Under the pieces are notes generated by a model, which saw only the letters and a program-made list of their open reading frames with translations, was not told the origin of the DNA and made no database searches. The position numbers and the translations under genes were made by a program. 64,000 nucleotides of DNA from UBA2377 sp964429385 (GTDB lineage: Bacteria; Verrucomicrobiota; Verrucomicrobiia; Opitutales; Opitutaceae): the NCBI GenBank assembly GCA_964429385.1, contig CAYSBR010000020.1, positions 1-64,000 of the forward strand, read 5' to 3'. Positions 32,163 to 41,508 of the stretch are shown piece by piece. Positions within the stretch are counted from its first letter, which is position 1. Each line of letters begins with the position of its first letter.

Positions 32163-33701
32163 ATGCCTCAGACCATCGCCGTCCTCGACTTCGGTTCCCA
32201 ATACACCCAGGTGATCGCCCGCCGGATCCGGGAGTGCCAGGTTTACTCGAAAATCTACCATCACAGCGTTTCCGCCGAAACATTGCGGGCTGACGGGGTG
32301 GTTGGGGTCATCCTTTCGGGCGGGCCGAGTTCGGTCTTTGCCAAGCGGGCGCCGATGCCGGACAGCGAAGTGTTTGAGCTTGGTGTGCCGGTGCTGGGGA
32401 TCTGTTACGGACTTCAGCTGATGGGAACCCTGCTGGGCGGCCAGGTCGCACGCAGTGACCACCGCGAATATGGCCACGGCACGCTCACCATCCGCAAGCC
32501 AGGCCGTCTCTTTGCCAAGCTTCCGAAAAAGCTCCGGGTCTGGAACTCGCATGGGGACCGTCTGATCAAGCTACCGCCCGGCTTCACCGCCATCGGCACG
32601 ACCGATAATTCCGAGTTCGCGGTCATCGAGGACCGTAAGCGTAATTTCTATGGCATCCAGTTTCATCCCGAGGTGTTTCACACCGAGAAGGGCACGGATG
32701 TCGTGCGCAATTTCCTGGTTGGAGTCTGCGGTGCGGCGCAGGACTGGACGACGAAGGATTACATTCGCAACACCGTGGCCGGCATCCGTGAAACCGTGGG
32801 TAAATCCCGCGTGCTCCTCGGTCTTTCCGGCGGGGTGGATTCCTCCGTGGCAGCGGCACTGATCCACAAGGCGATAGGCAAGCAGCTCACCTGTGTTTTT
32901 GTGGACAACGGTTTGCTGCGTGCGAACGAGCGCGAGCAGGTCGAGTCGCTCTATGCGCGGAATTTCAAGATCGATGTCCGTGTGGTGGATGCATCGTCGC
33001 TTTTTCTGCGACGGCTCAAGGGCGTCACAGACCCCGAGCAAAAGCGCAAGATCATCGGCCGGACCTTCGTGGAGGTTTTCGAGAAATCGCTCAAGTCCAT
33101 CGGCGGAGCCAGTTATCTCGCGCAAGGGACGCTCTATCCCGATGTCATCGAAAGCGTGGCCATCGGCAACAATCCTGCGGCGCTGATCAAGTCCCATCAC
33201 AATGTTGGCGGCTTGCCCGAGCGGATGAAGCTCAAGCTGCTTGAGCCGCTGCGTGAGTTGTTCAAAGACGAGGTGCGGGCGGTGGGCACGGCCCTCGGCC
33301 TGCCTCGTGAAGTGGTCTGGCGCCAGCCGTTCCCCGGTCCGGGGCTGGGGGTGCGGGTGGTGGGTGAGATCACCCGGCCGCGACTGGATATCCTGCGCCA
33401 GGCCGATGCGATCCTTCAGGAGGAGATGATGGAGAGCGAATGGTATTGGAAGGTGTGGCAATCCTTCGCGGTCTTCCTGCCAGTCAAATCCGTCGGAGTG
33501 GTGGGGGATGAGCGCAACTATTCCTATGTCATCGGTCTGCGCATTGTTGAGAGCATTGATGCGATGACGGCGGACTGGACCCGGCTTCCCTATGATCTTC
33601 TGCAGCGCATCTCGTCACGCATCACCAACGAGGTTCGCGATGTCTCCCGGGTGGTGCTGGATGTGAGTTCGAAGCCGCCGGCCACCATCGAGTGGGAATA
33701 A
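32163..33701 (+). CDS. guaA: GMP synthase (glutamine-hydrolysing)
   Basis: Converts XMP to GMP using glutamine and ATP. The 512-residue enzyme has the class I amidotransferase domain with nucleophile C81 (GICYGLQ), H168 and E170, then the ATP pyrophosphatase P-loop SGGVDS (222-227) and the dimerisation domain ending SSKPPATIEWE. Length and motifs are complete. It starts 27 bases after the membrane protein gene but is probably transcribed separately. Confidence 0.97.
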   Translation: MPQTIAVLDFGSQYTQVIARRIRECQVYSKIYHHSVSAETLRADGVVGVILSGGPSSVFAKRAPMPDSEVFELGVPVLGICYGLQLMGTLLGGQVARSDHREYGHGTLTIRKPGRLFAKLPKKLRVWNSHGDRLIKLPPGFTAIGTTDNSEFAVIEDRKRNFYGIQFHPEVFHTEKGTDVVRNFLVGVCGAAQDWTTKDYIRNTVAGIRETVGKSRVLLGLSGGVDSSVAAALIHKAIGKQLTCVFVDNGLLRANEREQVESLYARNFKIDVRVVDASSLFLRRLKGVTDPEQKRKIIGRTFVEVFEKSLKSIGGASYLAQGTLYPDVIESVAIGNNPAALIKSHHNVGGLPERMKLKLLEPLRELFKDEVRAVGTALGLPREVVWRQPFPGPGLGVRVVGEITRPRLDILRQADAILQEEMMESEWYWKVWQSFAVFLPVKSVGVVGDERNYSYVIGLRIVESIDAMTADWTRLPYDLLQRISSRITNEVRDVSRVVLDVSSKPPATIEWE

Positions 33702-33747
33702 GCGGCTCCGGGTTGCACCTCTCTTCTCCTGCGCCTAACCGTTTCCC

Positions 33748-34524
33748 ATGCCGTCCCTCATCCTGCGCCGCTGTCTTGCTGCTCTCGCGATCAGCCTGCT
33801 GATCATGCCTGCGTTGTTCGCCGTGGAACCTGCGGCGGTCGTGGCCAAGGCCCGGGCTTATCTCGGCTCCGAGGCGGCCCTTAACGGGGTGACCTCCCTG
33901 CGTTACGTCGGCAAGCTCACCGTGGAGGAGGATCCGGCAAATCCCGATCAGGTGATGCCGGTGCACATGACCGTAGAGATCATCTTCCAGAAGCCCGCGC
34001 GCCAGCGCAGTGTGCTGACATCCGAGAACCGCATCGAGACGACGGTGCTGGATGATTACGATGGCTGGCAGAAAGTGCAGGATCCCAAGGAGGCCTCCCG
34101 TTGGACGCTTTCCTTGCTGCGCTCCGAACAGATCAAAAACCTCCGTGCCAATGTGGCGGAAAATCTCTCCTTCTTTCACGGTGGTTCCGGGAGCCGCGTG
34201 ACGGTGGAAGATATGGGAACCGTGAATGTTGATGGGGTGGAATGCCGCAAGCTCGCCTTTATCCATGCGCCCGAGATCGCCTTCCACCGGTATTTCGACC
34301 CGGTCACCGGCCGGCTGGTGCTGACCGAGACGCGCCAGGGCGAAAGCATCCGGGAGGAAGGGGAAATCCGTGCGGGAGGGATTCGTTTTCCCAAGCGACT
34401 CCGGACCACCTTCCAAAGCGCGGGTGGGGCCGTGGGCAGAATGACGATCGAGTTCGATGCCGTGCAGGTGAACGAGACGTTTGATAACAGCCTCTTTGCC
34501 ATCCCTTCCTTGGGCCGGCAGTAA
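33748..34524 (+). CDS. Exported LolA-like protein, function unknown
   Basis: A 258-residue protein with a signal peptide (basic start, hydrophobic core about 8-25, likely cleavage after ALFA). The rest is beta-rich: repeated strands such as LRYVGKLTVEE, VTVEDMGTVNVDG, RYFDPVTGRLVLTETRQGE and a final FDNSLFAIPSLG. This resembles the half-barrel fold of LolA/LolB-type lipoprotein carriers and related outer-membrane-sorting domains, but no catalytic motif is present. It sits between guaA and the his genes. Assignment rests on sequence pattern only. Confidence 0.65.
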   Translation: MPSLILRRCLAALAISLLIMPALFAVEPAAVVAKARAYLGSEAALNGVTSLRYVGKLTVEEDPANPDQVMPVHMTVEIIFQKPARQRSVLTSENRIETTVLDDYDGWQKVQDPKEASRWTLSLLRSEQIKNLRANVAENLSFFHGGSGSRVTVEDMGTVNVDGVECRKLAFIHAPEIAFHRYFDPVTGRLVLTETRQGESIREEGEIRAGGIRFPKRLRTTFQSAGGAVGRMTIEFDAVQVNETFDNSLFAIPSLGRQ

Positions 34525-34552
34525 TCCCGGGTTCCTTATTTTTCCGACTGCT

Positions 34553-35854
34553 GTGCGCACGCTCAGTTATACATCCCGTAATTTTGCCACGAAGCTGGCC
34601 GATTTTTGTCGAGGAGCTGAAACGCCACCCGAGGTGGTCGCGTCTGTGGCGGCAATCTTGAAGGACATTCGGGCCCAGGGTGATGTGGCCGTGGCCCGCT
34701 ATGCGGCCAAGTTTGACGGCGCAAAACTTCGCCCGCGCGATTTTCGCATCCCCGTGGGGGCGCTGGCGACGGCGGCCAGGCGGTTGCCGGCCGTAGAACG
34801 CCGGGCCATCCGCGAAGCGCACGCGGGAATCGTCTCCTTCAATCGCCGCGGCTTGCCGCGGGGGTGGAGCGGTCGCAATCCGCAGGGCGCGCAGGTGGGG
34901 GAGAAGTATGATCCCATTCGGCGGGTCGGCCTCTATGTGCCCGGCGGGCAGGTGCCACTGGTCTCCACCGTGCTGATGACGGCGGCATTGGCGAAGATCG
35001 CAGGTTGCCCCGAGATTGTCGTGTGCACGCCTTCCGATTCGCAGGGGCGGGTGGCTGACGGTTTGCTTGCAGCCCTGCATCACGTCGGCGTCACGGAGGT
35101 GTATCGGATTGGCGGAGTGCAGGCGATTGCGGCGATGGCGTATGGGACAAAGGTCATCCCGGCGGTGGACAAGATTTTCGGCCCGGGCAATGCCTACGTC
35201 TGCGAGGCCAAGCGGCAGGTCTTCGGCGCGGTCGGCGTGGATTCCCTGCCGGGTCCCAGCGAGGTTATGATCATTGCCGATGAGTCCGCCCGGCCCGATT
35301 ATGCGGCGGCGGATTTGCTGGCTCAGGCTGAGCATGGTTCCGGTCGGGAGAAGATCTATCTGGTGGCAACCTCTCCCGCAGTGGTGGCGGCCATCACGGC
35401 GGAAGTGACGGCGCAGCTCGGTTTGATCAGCCGGGCGGAAAAGAGCCGTCGTGTGCTTGATGAGGGCTTCCTGGTCGTGCAGGTGGCGGATCTCGACCAA
35501 GCTGCGGCGGTGGCCAACTACGTCGCCCCCGAGCACCTTGAGCTCCTCGTGAAAGCTCCGGCGGTGAAGACGCTCACCCGGGCCATCACCACTGCGGGCG
35601 CCATCATGATCGGCAACCACACCCCGACGGCGTTGGGCGATTTCACGGCCGGGCCGAGCCATGTGCTCCCGACCGGCCGCACGGGACGTTTTTTCAGCGG
35701 GCTGCGGGTGGCCGATTTTCTCCGCCGTACCAGCCTTGTGCGCTACGATCGCACGAGTGTGCGGAGCGGCAACCGTGTCGTCGCCGCTTTTGCGGCGATG
35801 GAGCAACTTGATGCCCACGGCCGTTCGGTGGCGGTGCGCGTAGAAACGCCGTGA
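34553..35854 (+). CDS. hisD: Histidinol dehydrogenase
   Basis: Catalyses the last two steps of histidine synthesis with zinc and NAD. A GTG start at 34553 gives 433 residues beginning with an RTLSYTSRNF segment; a longer frame would overlap the preceding gene. Motifs include YVPGGQVPLVSTVLM, VDKIFGPGNAYV, AEHGSG and the GNHTPTALGDFTAGPSHVLPT signature. The TGA stop overlaps the hisC GTG start by four bases. First gene of hisD-hisC-hisB-hisH. Confidence 0.96.
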   Translation: MRTLSYTSRNFATKLADFCRGAETPPEVVASVAAILKDIRAQGDVAVARYAAKFDGAKLRPRDFRIPVGALATAARRLPAVERRAIREAHAGIVSFNRRGLPRGWSGRNPQGAQVGEKYDPIRRVGLYVPGGQVPLVSTVLMTAALAKIAGCPEIVVCTPSDSQGRVADGLLAALHHVGVTEVYRIGGVQAIAAMAYGTKVIPAVDKIFGPGNAYVCEAKRQVFGAVGVDSLPGPSEVMIIADESARPDYAAADLLAQAEHGSGREKIYLVATSPAVVAAITAEVTAQLGLISRAEKSRRVLDEGFLVVQVADLDQAAAVANYVAPEHLELLVKAPAVKTLTRAITTAGAIMIGNHTPTALGDFTAGPSHVLPTGRTGRFFSGLRVADFLRRTSLVRYDRTSVRSGNRVVAAFAAMEQLDAHGRSVAVRVETP

Positions 35855-36954
35855 GCCAGACTGCCGCTCAATCGCTGGCGTTGCCGCATGTTGGGCGGCT
35901 TCACGCCTATACGCCCGGGTTGCAGCCGTCGGAGCCGGGCTGGACCAAGCTCAACACCAACGAGTGTCCCTATCCGCCCAGCCCGCGCGTGGCCGAGGCG
36001 ATCCGGCGTGAGTTGGGGGAGGATGGAAGCAGCCTTCGGTTGTATCCAAACCCCAAGAGCGCGCCTTTGCGGGCGGCCATCGCCACCTGGCATGGCGTGC
36101 GGGAGGAAAATGTCTGTGTGGGCAACGGTTCGGACGATATTCTCAACCTGCTGGTACGGGCCTTCTGCGCCCAGTCGGCTCCAGCGGGCTACACATTGCC
36201 CAGTTATTCGCTGTATCCGGTGCTGGTGGGAATTCAGGACGGGGGCAGCACTGTCATTGAGTTTGACCAGGCCATGCGCTTGCCGGTGGAACGGATCGCG
36301 GCCTCCGGCGCGCGCCTGTTTTTCCTCACCTCACCGAATGCGCCAACCGGCGTGGCCTTCCGCAATGCCGAGATCGAGCGGGTGCTGGCGGCCTACGATG
36401 GGTTGCTGGTCGTGGATGAGGCATATGCGCCGTTCGCGGATGAAAACGCCATCCCCTTGCTTGCGCGCCATCCCCGGTTGGTGGTGGTGCGCACTCTCTC
36501 AAAATCCCATGCGCTGGCGGGCATCCGCGTGGGCTATGCTTTGGCTGACGCCACAGTGATTGATCTGCTCGACCGGGTGCGCGACAGTTACAATGTCAAC
36601 CGCCTCTCCCAGGCTGCCGCGCTGGCCGCGGTCACTGATCCGGCGTATTATGATGGTGTGGTCTCCCAGGTTCGGGCCACCCGCGACCGGGTTGTGGCGG
36701 GGTGGGCGGCGCAGGGCTGGTTCACCTATCCCTCGCAGGCCAATTTCATCTTTACCGAGCCGCGAAATGCTCGCGGAGAGAGCGGACCGGCTGTGGCGGC
36801 CTCGGCCTATGAATTCTTGCGCGCGCACAAGGTTCTTGTCCGCTACTTCCCCAGCCATGCCTTGACCGCTTCCTTCCTGCGTATCAGCGTGGGCACGGAT
36901 GACGAAATGCTCGTCCTTCAGAACACCCTCGAAGCATGGCAAAAGCACGCGTAG
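35851..36954 (+). CDS. hisC: Histidinol-phosphate aminotransferase
   Basis: PLP-dependent class I/II aminotransferase of histidine synthesis. The 367-residue protein has K218 in TLSKSHALAGIRVGYA as the PLP lysine, D189 in VVDEAY and a SPNAPTG motif. The GTG start overlaps hisD by four bases, and the C-terminus overlaps the start of hisB by 19 bases, indicating tight translational coupling. Confidence 0.96.
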   Translation: MSQTAAQSLALPHVGRLHAYTPGLQPSEPGWTKLNTNECPYPPSPRVAEAIRRELGEDGSSLRLYPNPKSAPLRAAIATWHGVREENVCVGNGSDDILNLLVRAFCAQSAPAGYTLPSYSLYPVLVGIQDGGSTVIEFDQAMRLPVERIAASGARLFFLTSPNAPTGVAFRNAEIERVLAAYDGLLVVDEAYAPFADENAIPLLARHPRLVVVRTLSKSHALAGIRVGYALADATVIDLLDRVRDSYNVNRLSQAAALAAVTDPAYYDGVVSQVRATRDRVVAGWAAQGWFTYPSQANFIFTEPRNARGESGPAVAASAYEFLRAHKVLVRYFPSHALTASFLRISVGTDDEMLVLQNTLEAWQKHA

Positions 36955-37532
36955 CAACCATCCGCCGGAAAACGGCGGAGACGGATATCGTCCTCAAACT
37001 GGAGATTGATGGCGCCGGCAAGTCGAAGATCGACACCGGCGTGCCGTTCTTCGACCACATGCTCACGCTTTTTGCCAAGCACGGCCTTTTCAATTTGGAG
37101 GTGAAGGCGAAGGGCGACAACGACGTGGACTATCACCACACGGTTGAGGATGTCGGCCTCGTGCTCGGCGAGGCGTTCAAGCAGGCCCTCGGCGACAAGC
37201 TGGGCATCACGCGCTACGGTTTTTTTCTGCTGCCGATGGATGAGTCGCTGGCCCGCGTGGTCGTGGACCTGAGCGGCCGCGCTTGTCTCGTTTACGATGC
37301 GGTGGCCCCGACGATGTTCATCCGTGATTTCAATCTCATCCTGGTGAAGGAATTTTGCCGCGCATTCAGCAACGCCGTCGGCTGCAACCTGCATGTGAAG
37401 CTCGAATACGGTGAGGAGCCCCATCACGTGGCCGAGGCCATCTTCAAGGGGCTCGCGCGCGCCATGGATGCGGCGACCCGGATTGATCCTCGCGCGGCCG
37501 GTGCGCTGCCGAGCACCAAGGGGCTGCTCTGA
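36936..37532 (+). CDS. hisB: Imidazoleglycerol-phosphate dehydratase
   Basis: Dehydrates imidazole glycerol phosphate, the sixth step of histidine synthesis. The 198-residue monofunctional form has the manganese-binding histidine motifs FFDHML (about 38-43), YHHTVEDVG (about 67-75) and HHVAEAIFKGLARA near the C-terminus. It overlaps hisC and precedes hisH by five bases. Confidence 0.97.
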   Translation: MAKARVATIRRKTAETDIVLKLEIDGAGKSKIDTGVPFFDHMLTLFAKHGLFNLEVKAKGDNDVDYHHTVEDVGLVLGEAFKQALGDKLGITRYGFFLLPMDESLARVVVDLSGRACLVYDAVAPTMFIRDFNLILVKEFCRAFSNAVGCNLHVKLEYGEEPHHVAEAIFKGLARAMDAATRIDPRAAGALPSTKGLL

Positions 37533-37537
37533 TCCCG

Positions 37538-38170
37538 ATGAGTGCGGCTCCGGTGATTGCCGTGATTGATTACGGCATGGGCAACCTGCGCAGCGTCGCC
37601 AAGGCCGTCGAGACGGCGGGCGGTGCGGTCAGAATCGTATCCCGCCCCGAGGAAATCGGGGCGGCGGCCGGCTTGGTGCTGCCAGGGGTGGGGGCGCTCG
37701 CGGATTGCGTCGAGGCGCTCAAGACCGCCGGGCTGGATGCGGCTGTGCGGACCTGGATCGCCGCCGACAAACCTTTTCTCGGTGTCTGTCTGGGCATGCA
37801 GGCGCTGTTCGAATTCTCGGAGGAAGCGGATACGCCGGGATTGGGGATTTTTCCCGGCCGGGTGATGCGCTTCCGGTTACCCGCCGGCCTGAAGGTTCCG
37901 CATATGGGCTGGAATACCGTGCGCTTCACCCAGACGGCCTGTCCGCTGGCCGCGGGACTGGCGGCGGAGGGCGAGTCGTTCTATTTTGTGCACAGCTACC
38001 ATTGTGTGCCGGCGGACCCCGCGCTTGTGCTGGCGGAGTGTGATTACGGGGTTCGCTTCACCGCGGCGATTGCCCGCGGGCGCTGTTTTGCCACCCAGTT
38101 TCATCCGGAGAAAAGTCAGGGAAAAGGGATCAATCTCTACCGAAACTTCGTGGCGGTGGCGACCGGGTGA
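37538..38170 (+). CDS. hisH: Imidazole glycerol phosphate synthase, glutaminase subunit
   Basis: Supplies ammonia from glutamine to HisF. The 210-residue product has the nucleophile C84 in GVCLGMQ and the FHPEKSQ histidine-glutamate motif close to the C-terminus. hisF and hisA are not in the window, so the pathway is split over several loci. A 76-base gap separates it from citrate synthase. Confidence 0.96.
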   Translation: MSAAPVIAVIDYGMGNLRSVAKAVETAGGAVRIVSRPEEIGAAAGLVLPGVGALADCVEALKTAGLDAAVRTWIAADKPFLGVCLGMQALFEFSEEADTPGLGIFPGRVMRFRLPAGLKVPHMGWNTVRFTQTACPLAAGLAAEGESFYFVHSYHCVPADPALVLAECDYGVRFTAAIARGRCFATQFHPEKSQGKGINLYRNFVAVATG

Positions 38171-38246
38171 CGGCTGCGCAAAAAATTGCCGGCCTGCGGT
38201 ATCTTTGCTTTGCAAGCGCGGGGGAATGAGTTTGGTTGTGCGCCTT

Positions 38247-39539
38247 ATGGCCAAAACCGCATCACTCAATCTCGACGGTAAGGACTATGCGCTGCCTGTG
38301 ATGGTCGGCACCGAGGGGGAAAAGGCCATTGATACGCGCCGCCTGCGGGCCGAGTCCGGCTACATCTGCTTCGATCAGGGTTATGGCAACACCGGGTCCT
38401 GCGAGAGCACGGTCACCTACCTTGATGGCGACAACGGCGTGCTCCGCCACCGCGGCTATCCCATCGAGCAACTGGCGGCGCACAGCGATTTTGTCGAAAC
38501 GGCGTATCTGATCATTTACGGCGAGCTGCCGAATACGAAGCAGCGCAGCGCGTTTGGACAGCTCCTGCGCAAGAACGCGGCCATTGAAACCCAGATGCAG
38601 CGCATCTTCGAAGGGTATCCGGACGACGCCCCGCCGATGGCCATGCTTTCCTCCATCGTGGCCTCGCTGGCCGCGCATTATCCGGAGCTGGCGGCCAATA
38701 ACTTCGAGAAGGACCTGCAGAATTTCGATCTCGCGGCGGCGATGGCCATTTCGAAAATTCGCACCATCGGGGCGATGATCTACCGCTACCAGCACGGGCT
38801 GCCCTACGTCCACCCCAAGGACATTCCGTTCTGCGATAACTTCCTGCACATGATGTTCTCGGAGCCCTACCAGGATTATGTCGCCGTGCCCGAGGTGGCG
38901 CGCGCCCTGAACCTGCTCCTCCTCCTGCACGCCGATCATGAGCAGAATTGCAGCACGTCCACCGTGCGCATGGTCGGTTCCAGCGCCGCCAACCTGTTCA
39001 CCTCGCTTTCGGCTGGTATCTCCGCCCTGTCCGGTCCGCTGCACGGTGGCGCCAACACCGCGGTCATGCAGATGTTGCAGGCCATCCACGACGAGGGCGA
39101 CGACGGCACCCGCTTCATCGAGGCGGCGAAGTCGGGCAACAAGAACAACCGCCTCATGGGCTTCGGGCACGCGGTCTATCGCAACTTTGATCCCCGAGCG
39201 AAGATCATTGGTGACGCCTGCGAGAAGGTCCTCGCCAAGCTTGGCATTGACGACCCGCTGCTGGCCATCGCGCGCAACCTTGAGCAGGCCGCGCTGAAGG
39301 ACGACTATTTCCTCTCGCGCAAGCTCTACCCCAACGTGGATTTCTACTCCGGCATCATCATGCGCGCGCTCGGTATCCCGGTGAACATGTTCACGGTGAT
39401 CTTCGCCATCGGCCGCACTCCCGGCTGGATCGCCAACTGGCGCGAAGTCGCCTCGCAGCCCAAGGGCCGCATCTACCGCCCCCGCCAGATCTACACCGGC
39501 CCGGTCCAGCGCGACTACGTGCCGATCGGGCAGCGCTGA
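38247..39539 (+). CDS. gltA: Citrate synthase (type II)
   Basis: Condenses acetyl-CoA and oxaloacetate at entry to the citric acid cycle. From the ATG at 38247 the protein has 430 residues, close to E. coli GltA, starting MAKTASLNLDG. An upstream in-frame ATG at 38226 would add seven residues and neither start has a clear ribosome binding site. Active-site residues are H231 (HADHEQN), H266 (PLHGG), H308 (GFGHAVY) and D365 (NVDFYSG). The N-terminal domain fits the large hexameric, NADH-regulated type. Confidence 0.96.
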   Translation: MAKTASLNLDGKDYALPVMVGTEGEKAIDTRRLRAESGYICFDQGYGNTGSCESTVTYLDGDNGVLRHRGYPIEQLAAHSDFVETAYLIIYGELPNTKQRSAFGQLLRKNAAIETQMQRIFEGYPDDAPPMAMLSSIVASLAAHYPELAANNFEKDLQNFDLAAAMAISKIRTIGAMIYRYQHGLPYVHPKDIPFCDNFLHMMFSEPYQDYVAVPEVARALNLLLLLHADHEQNCSTSTVRMVGSSAANLFTSLSAGISALSGPLHGGANTAVMQMLQAIHDEGDDGTRFIEAAKSGNKNNRLMGFGHAVYRNFDPRAKIIGDACEKVLAKLGIDDPLLAIARNLEQAALKDDYFLSRKLYPNVDFYSGIIMRALGIPVNMFTVIFAIGRTPGWIANWREVASQPKGRIYRPRQIYTGPVQRDYVPIGQR

Positions 39540-39558
39540 TCGGTTGGTGCCGCCGCCG

Positions 39559-40308
39559 TCAGGATTTTTCCTTGGGCGGCGGGCTGTGGAAGATTTCCTC
39601 CAGTTTGAGGCCGGTCAGGCGGGTGATGCCGCTCAGGAGCCGCCAGAGGGCGAACATCATGATGGCGGTGCTCGGCAGGGCGATCACCGGCCAGCTGAGC
39701 AGGTTCATCTTGGCGAGCTCGGCGTTGAACTCCGGCGTGCCGGTCGGGCTTTGCAAGAGCCAGCGTGCGAGCAGAAAATTCAGGACGGCGCTGAACATGA
39801 AGGAGACCACCAGCCAGCAGCTGGCGGTTTGCAGCAGCCGGTCGAAAGCGGGGCGCGCGGATTTTTCGGCCAGGGCCGCATCCACCTTGGGAATATCGAT
39901 GACCTGATCGTTATACACGAACTGGCGGACCAACGGACGTTTGGAATATTGCGAAACCCACACCGCCAGGCCGATGACGAGCGGTACCGAGGCCTCCTTG
40001 ACGGCAAACCAGATGCCTTCGACCTTCATCAGTCCCAGCCCGCCGGTCAGCAGCACACTGGTGAAGCCGATGATGGAGATGAAATTCGCGGTGCGCCGCT
40101 TCCAGAAATCCCACAGGCCGTAGCTGACCGGGAAGGCGAGGGCGACGATGAGCCCGACGGCGGGGCCGAGGCGCTCGGGCGTGCTGAGCTTCGCGAGGAT
40201 CAACGCGGGCACGAGGATGTTGCAGGCCAGATTGAGGAGCAGGTTTTCCCGTTTCGCGGGCGGGCGGGAGGCGGCGGGTGCGGTCATTTCGTTTTTGCGT
40301 TGGAGCAT
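39559..40308 (-). CDS. VC0807-family integral membrane protein
   Basis: A 249-residue protein with about six hydrophobic segments. NLACNILVPALIL, ALAFPVSYGLWDFWKRR and FISIIGFTSVLLTGGLGL match my recollection of the VC0807 family, whose biochemical role is unknown. The start could also be the internal ATG at 40287. It is convergent with citrate synthase (19-base gap) and divergent from pdxJ with only about 35 bases between the starts, so the two share a very short promoter region. Confidence 0.8.
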   Translation of the reverse strand: MLQRKNEMTAPAASRPPAKRENLLLNLACNILVPALILAKLSTPERLGPAVGLIVALAFPVSYGLWDFWKRRTANFISIIGFTSVLLTGGLGLMKVEGIWFAVKEASVPLVIGLAVWVSQYSKRPLVRQFVYNDQVIDIPKVDAALAEKSARPAFDRLLQTASCWLVVSFMFSAVLNFLLARWLLQSPTGTPEFNAELAKMNLLSWPVIALPSTAIMMFALWRLLSGITRLTGLKLEEIFHSPPPKEKS

Positions 40309-40343
40309 CGTGGGGGGCTTACTCAGGTCAAACCTCCGTCCGT

Positions 40344-41087
40344 ATGATTCTTCTCGGCGTCAACATCGACCATTCTGCCACTCTCAGACAGGCGCGCTAT
40401 CGCTCGGCCGCGGCCACGACCGGCGGTCCGGTGGAGCCGGATCCCGTGCAACTGGCGTTGGTGGCGGAGCAAGCCGGAGCCGATGGGATCACCGTCCATC
40501 TGCGGGAGGATCGCCGTCATATCCAGGAGCGCGATGTCTGGCGGTTGCGCGAGAGCATCGCCACGCGGCTGAATCTTGAGATGGCCTGCACCCCGGTGAT
40601 GACGGAGTTCGCCCTCCGGCTGAAGCCGGACTTCGTGTGTCTCGTGCCTGAGAGCCGCGAGGAGGTCACCACCGAAGGCGGGCTTGATGTCGCCGGAGGC
40701 AAAGCCCGGGTGGCGGAATGCACCGCCGCGCTGACCGCCGCCGGGATCAAGGTGAGTCTTTTCATTGATCCCGATGATGCGCAGATCGAGGCGTCCGCCG
40801 GGCTGGGCGCACCCTTGGTCGAGTTGCACACGGGGGCTTATGCCAATGCCTGGCACGGGTCTGCCCGCGCGTCGGAGTTCCAGCGCCTGCGACTGGGCGC
40901 GGTGCGCGCGCATGAACTGGGCCTCACGGTCAACGCAGGCCATGGCATCAATTATGTGAACATCGCCGAGGTGCGTACCCTGCCGCATCTGCACGAGCTC
41001 AATATCGGGCACAGCATCATCAGCCGGGCGCTGTTTGGCGGGATCGGCGAGGCGGTGCGCGAAATGAAGGCGCGGATGAATTCATGA
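40344..41087 (+). CDS. pdxJ: Pyridoxine 5'-phosphate synthase
   Basis: Final ring-closing step of de novo vitamin B6 synthesis. The ATG at 40344 gives 247 residues starting MILLGVNIDHSATLRQAR, the standard PdxJ start. Conserved DGITVHLREDRRHIQ, CLVPE and VNAGHGINYVN motifs form the TIM-barrel active site. The last bases overlap the acpS start (ATGA). First gene of pdxJ-acpS-anchored protein-nnr-dprA. Confidence 0.97.
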   Translation: MILLGVNIDHSATLRQARYRSAAATTGGPVEPDPVQLALVAEQAGADGITVHLREDRRHIQERDVWRLRESIATRLNLEMACTPVMTEFALRLKPDFVCLVPESREEVTTEGGLDVAGGKARVAECTAALTAAGIKVSLFIDPDDAQIEASAGLGAPLVELHTGAYANAWHGSARASEFQRLRLGAVRAHELGLTVNAGHGINYVNIAEVRTLPHLHELNIGHSIISRALFGGIGEAVREMKARMNS

Positions 41088-41503
41088 GCGGCAATTTCAA
41101 TCTCATGCTGCCGGCTGGCGGCGTCCTGCTGGGCATCGGTTGCGACCTCATCGAGGTCGAGCGCATCCAGGGTGTGCTTGAGCGTCATGGCGACCGGTTT
41201 CTCCACCGGGTGTTCACCGAGGAGGAGCGGGCCTACTGTGCGACGCTCAAGCATCCGCATAAGCACTACGCCGCGCGCTGGGCGGCCAAGGAGGCGGTTT
41301 CCAAGACCTTCACGACCGGCATCGGCTCGCACCTCGACTGGACGTCCATTTCGATCTATCATGGCGCGCGCAGCGAACCGCTGGTGCGGCTTGATGAGAA
41401 AGCCCGGGCGTTGCTGACCCAGGTCGGCGCCACCAATGTGCTGGTCTCACTTTCGCATACCGAAACGCATGCGATGGCCGTGGCCGCGCTGGTCCGGGGG
41501 TGA
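41084..41503 (+). CDS. acpS: Holo-[acyl-carrier-protein] synthase
   Basis: Transfers 4'-phosphopantetheine from CoA to ACP. The 139-residue protein has GIGCDLIEVERI (about 17-28) and RWAAKEAVSKTF (about 65-76), with the magnesium-binding aspartate and glutamate. The ATG overlaps the pdxJ stop by four bases and the stop region overlaps a GTG of the next frame; neighbours pdxJ-acpS-nnr are a frequent bacterial combination. Confidence 0.96.
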   Translation: MSGNFNLMLPAGGVLLGIGCDLIEVERIQGVLERHGDRFLHRVFTEEERAYCATLKHPHKHYAARWAAKEAVSKTFTTGIGSHLDWTSISIYHGARSEPLVRLDEKARALLTQVGATNVLVSLSHTETHAMAVAALVRG

Positions 41504-41508
41504 GCCCG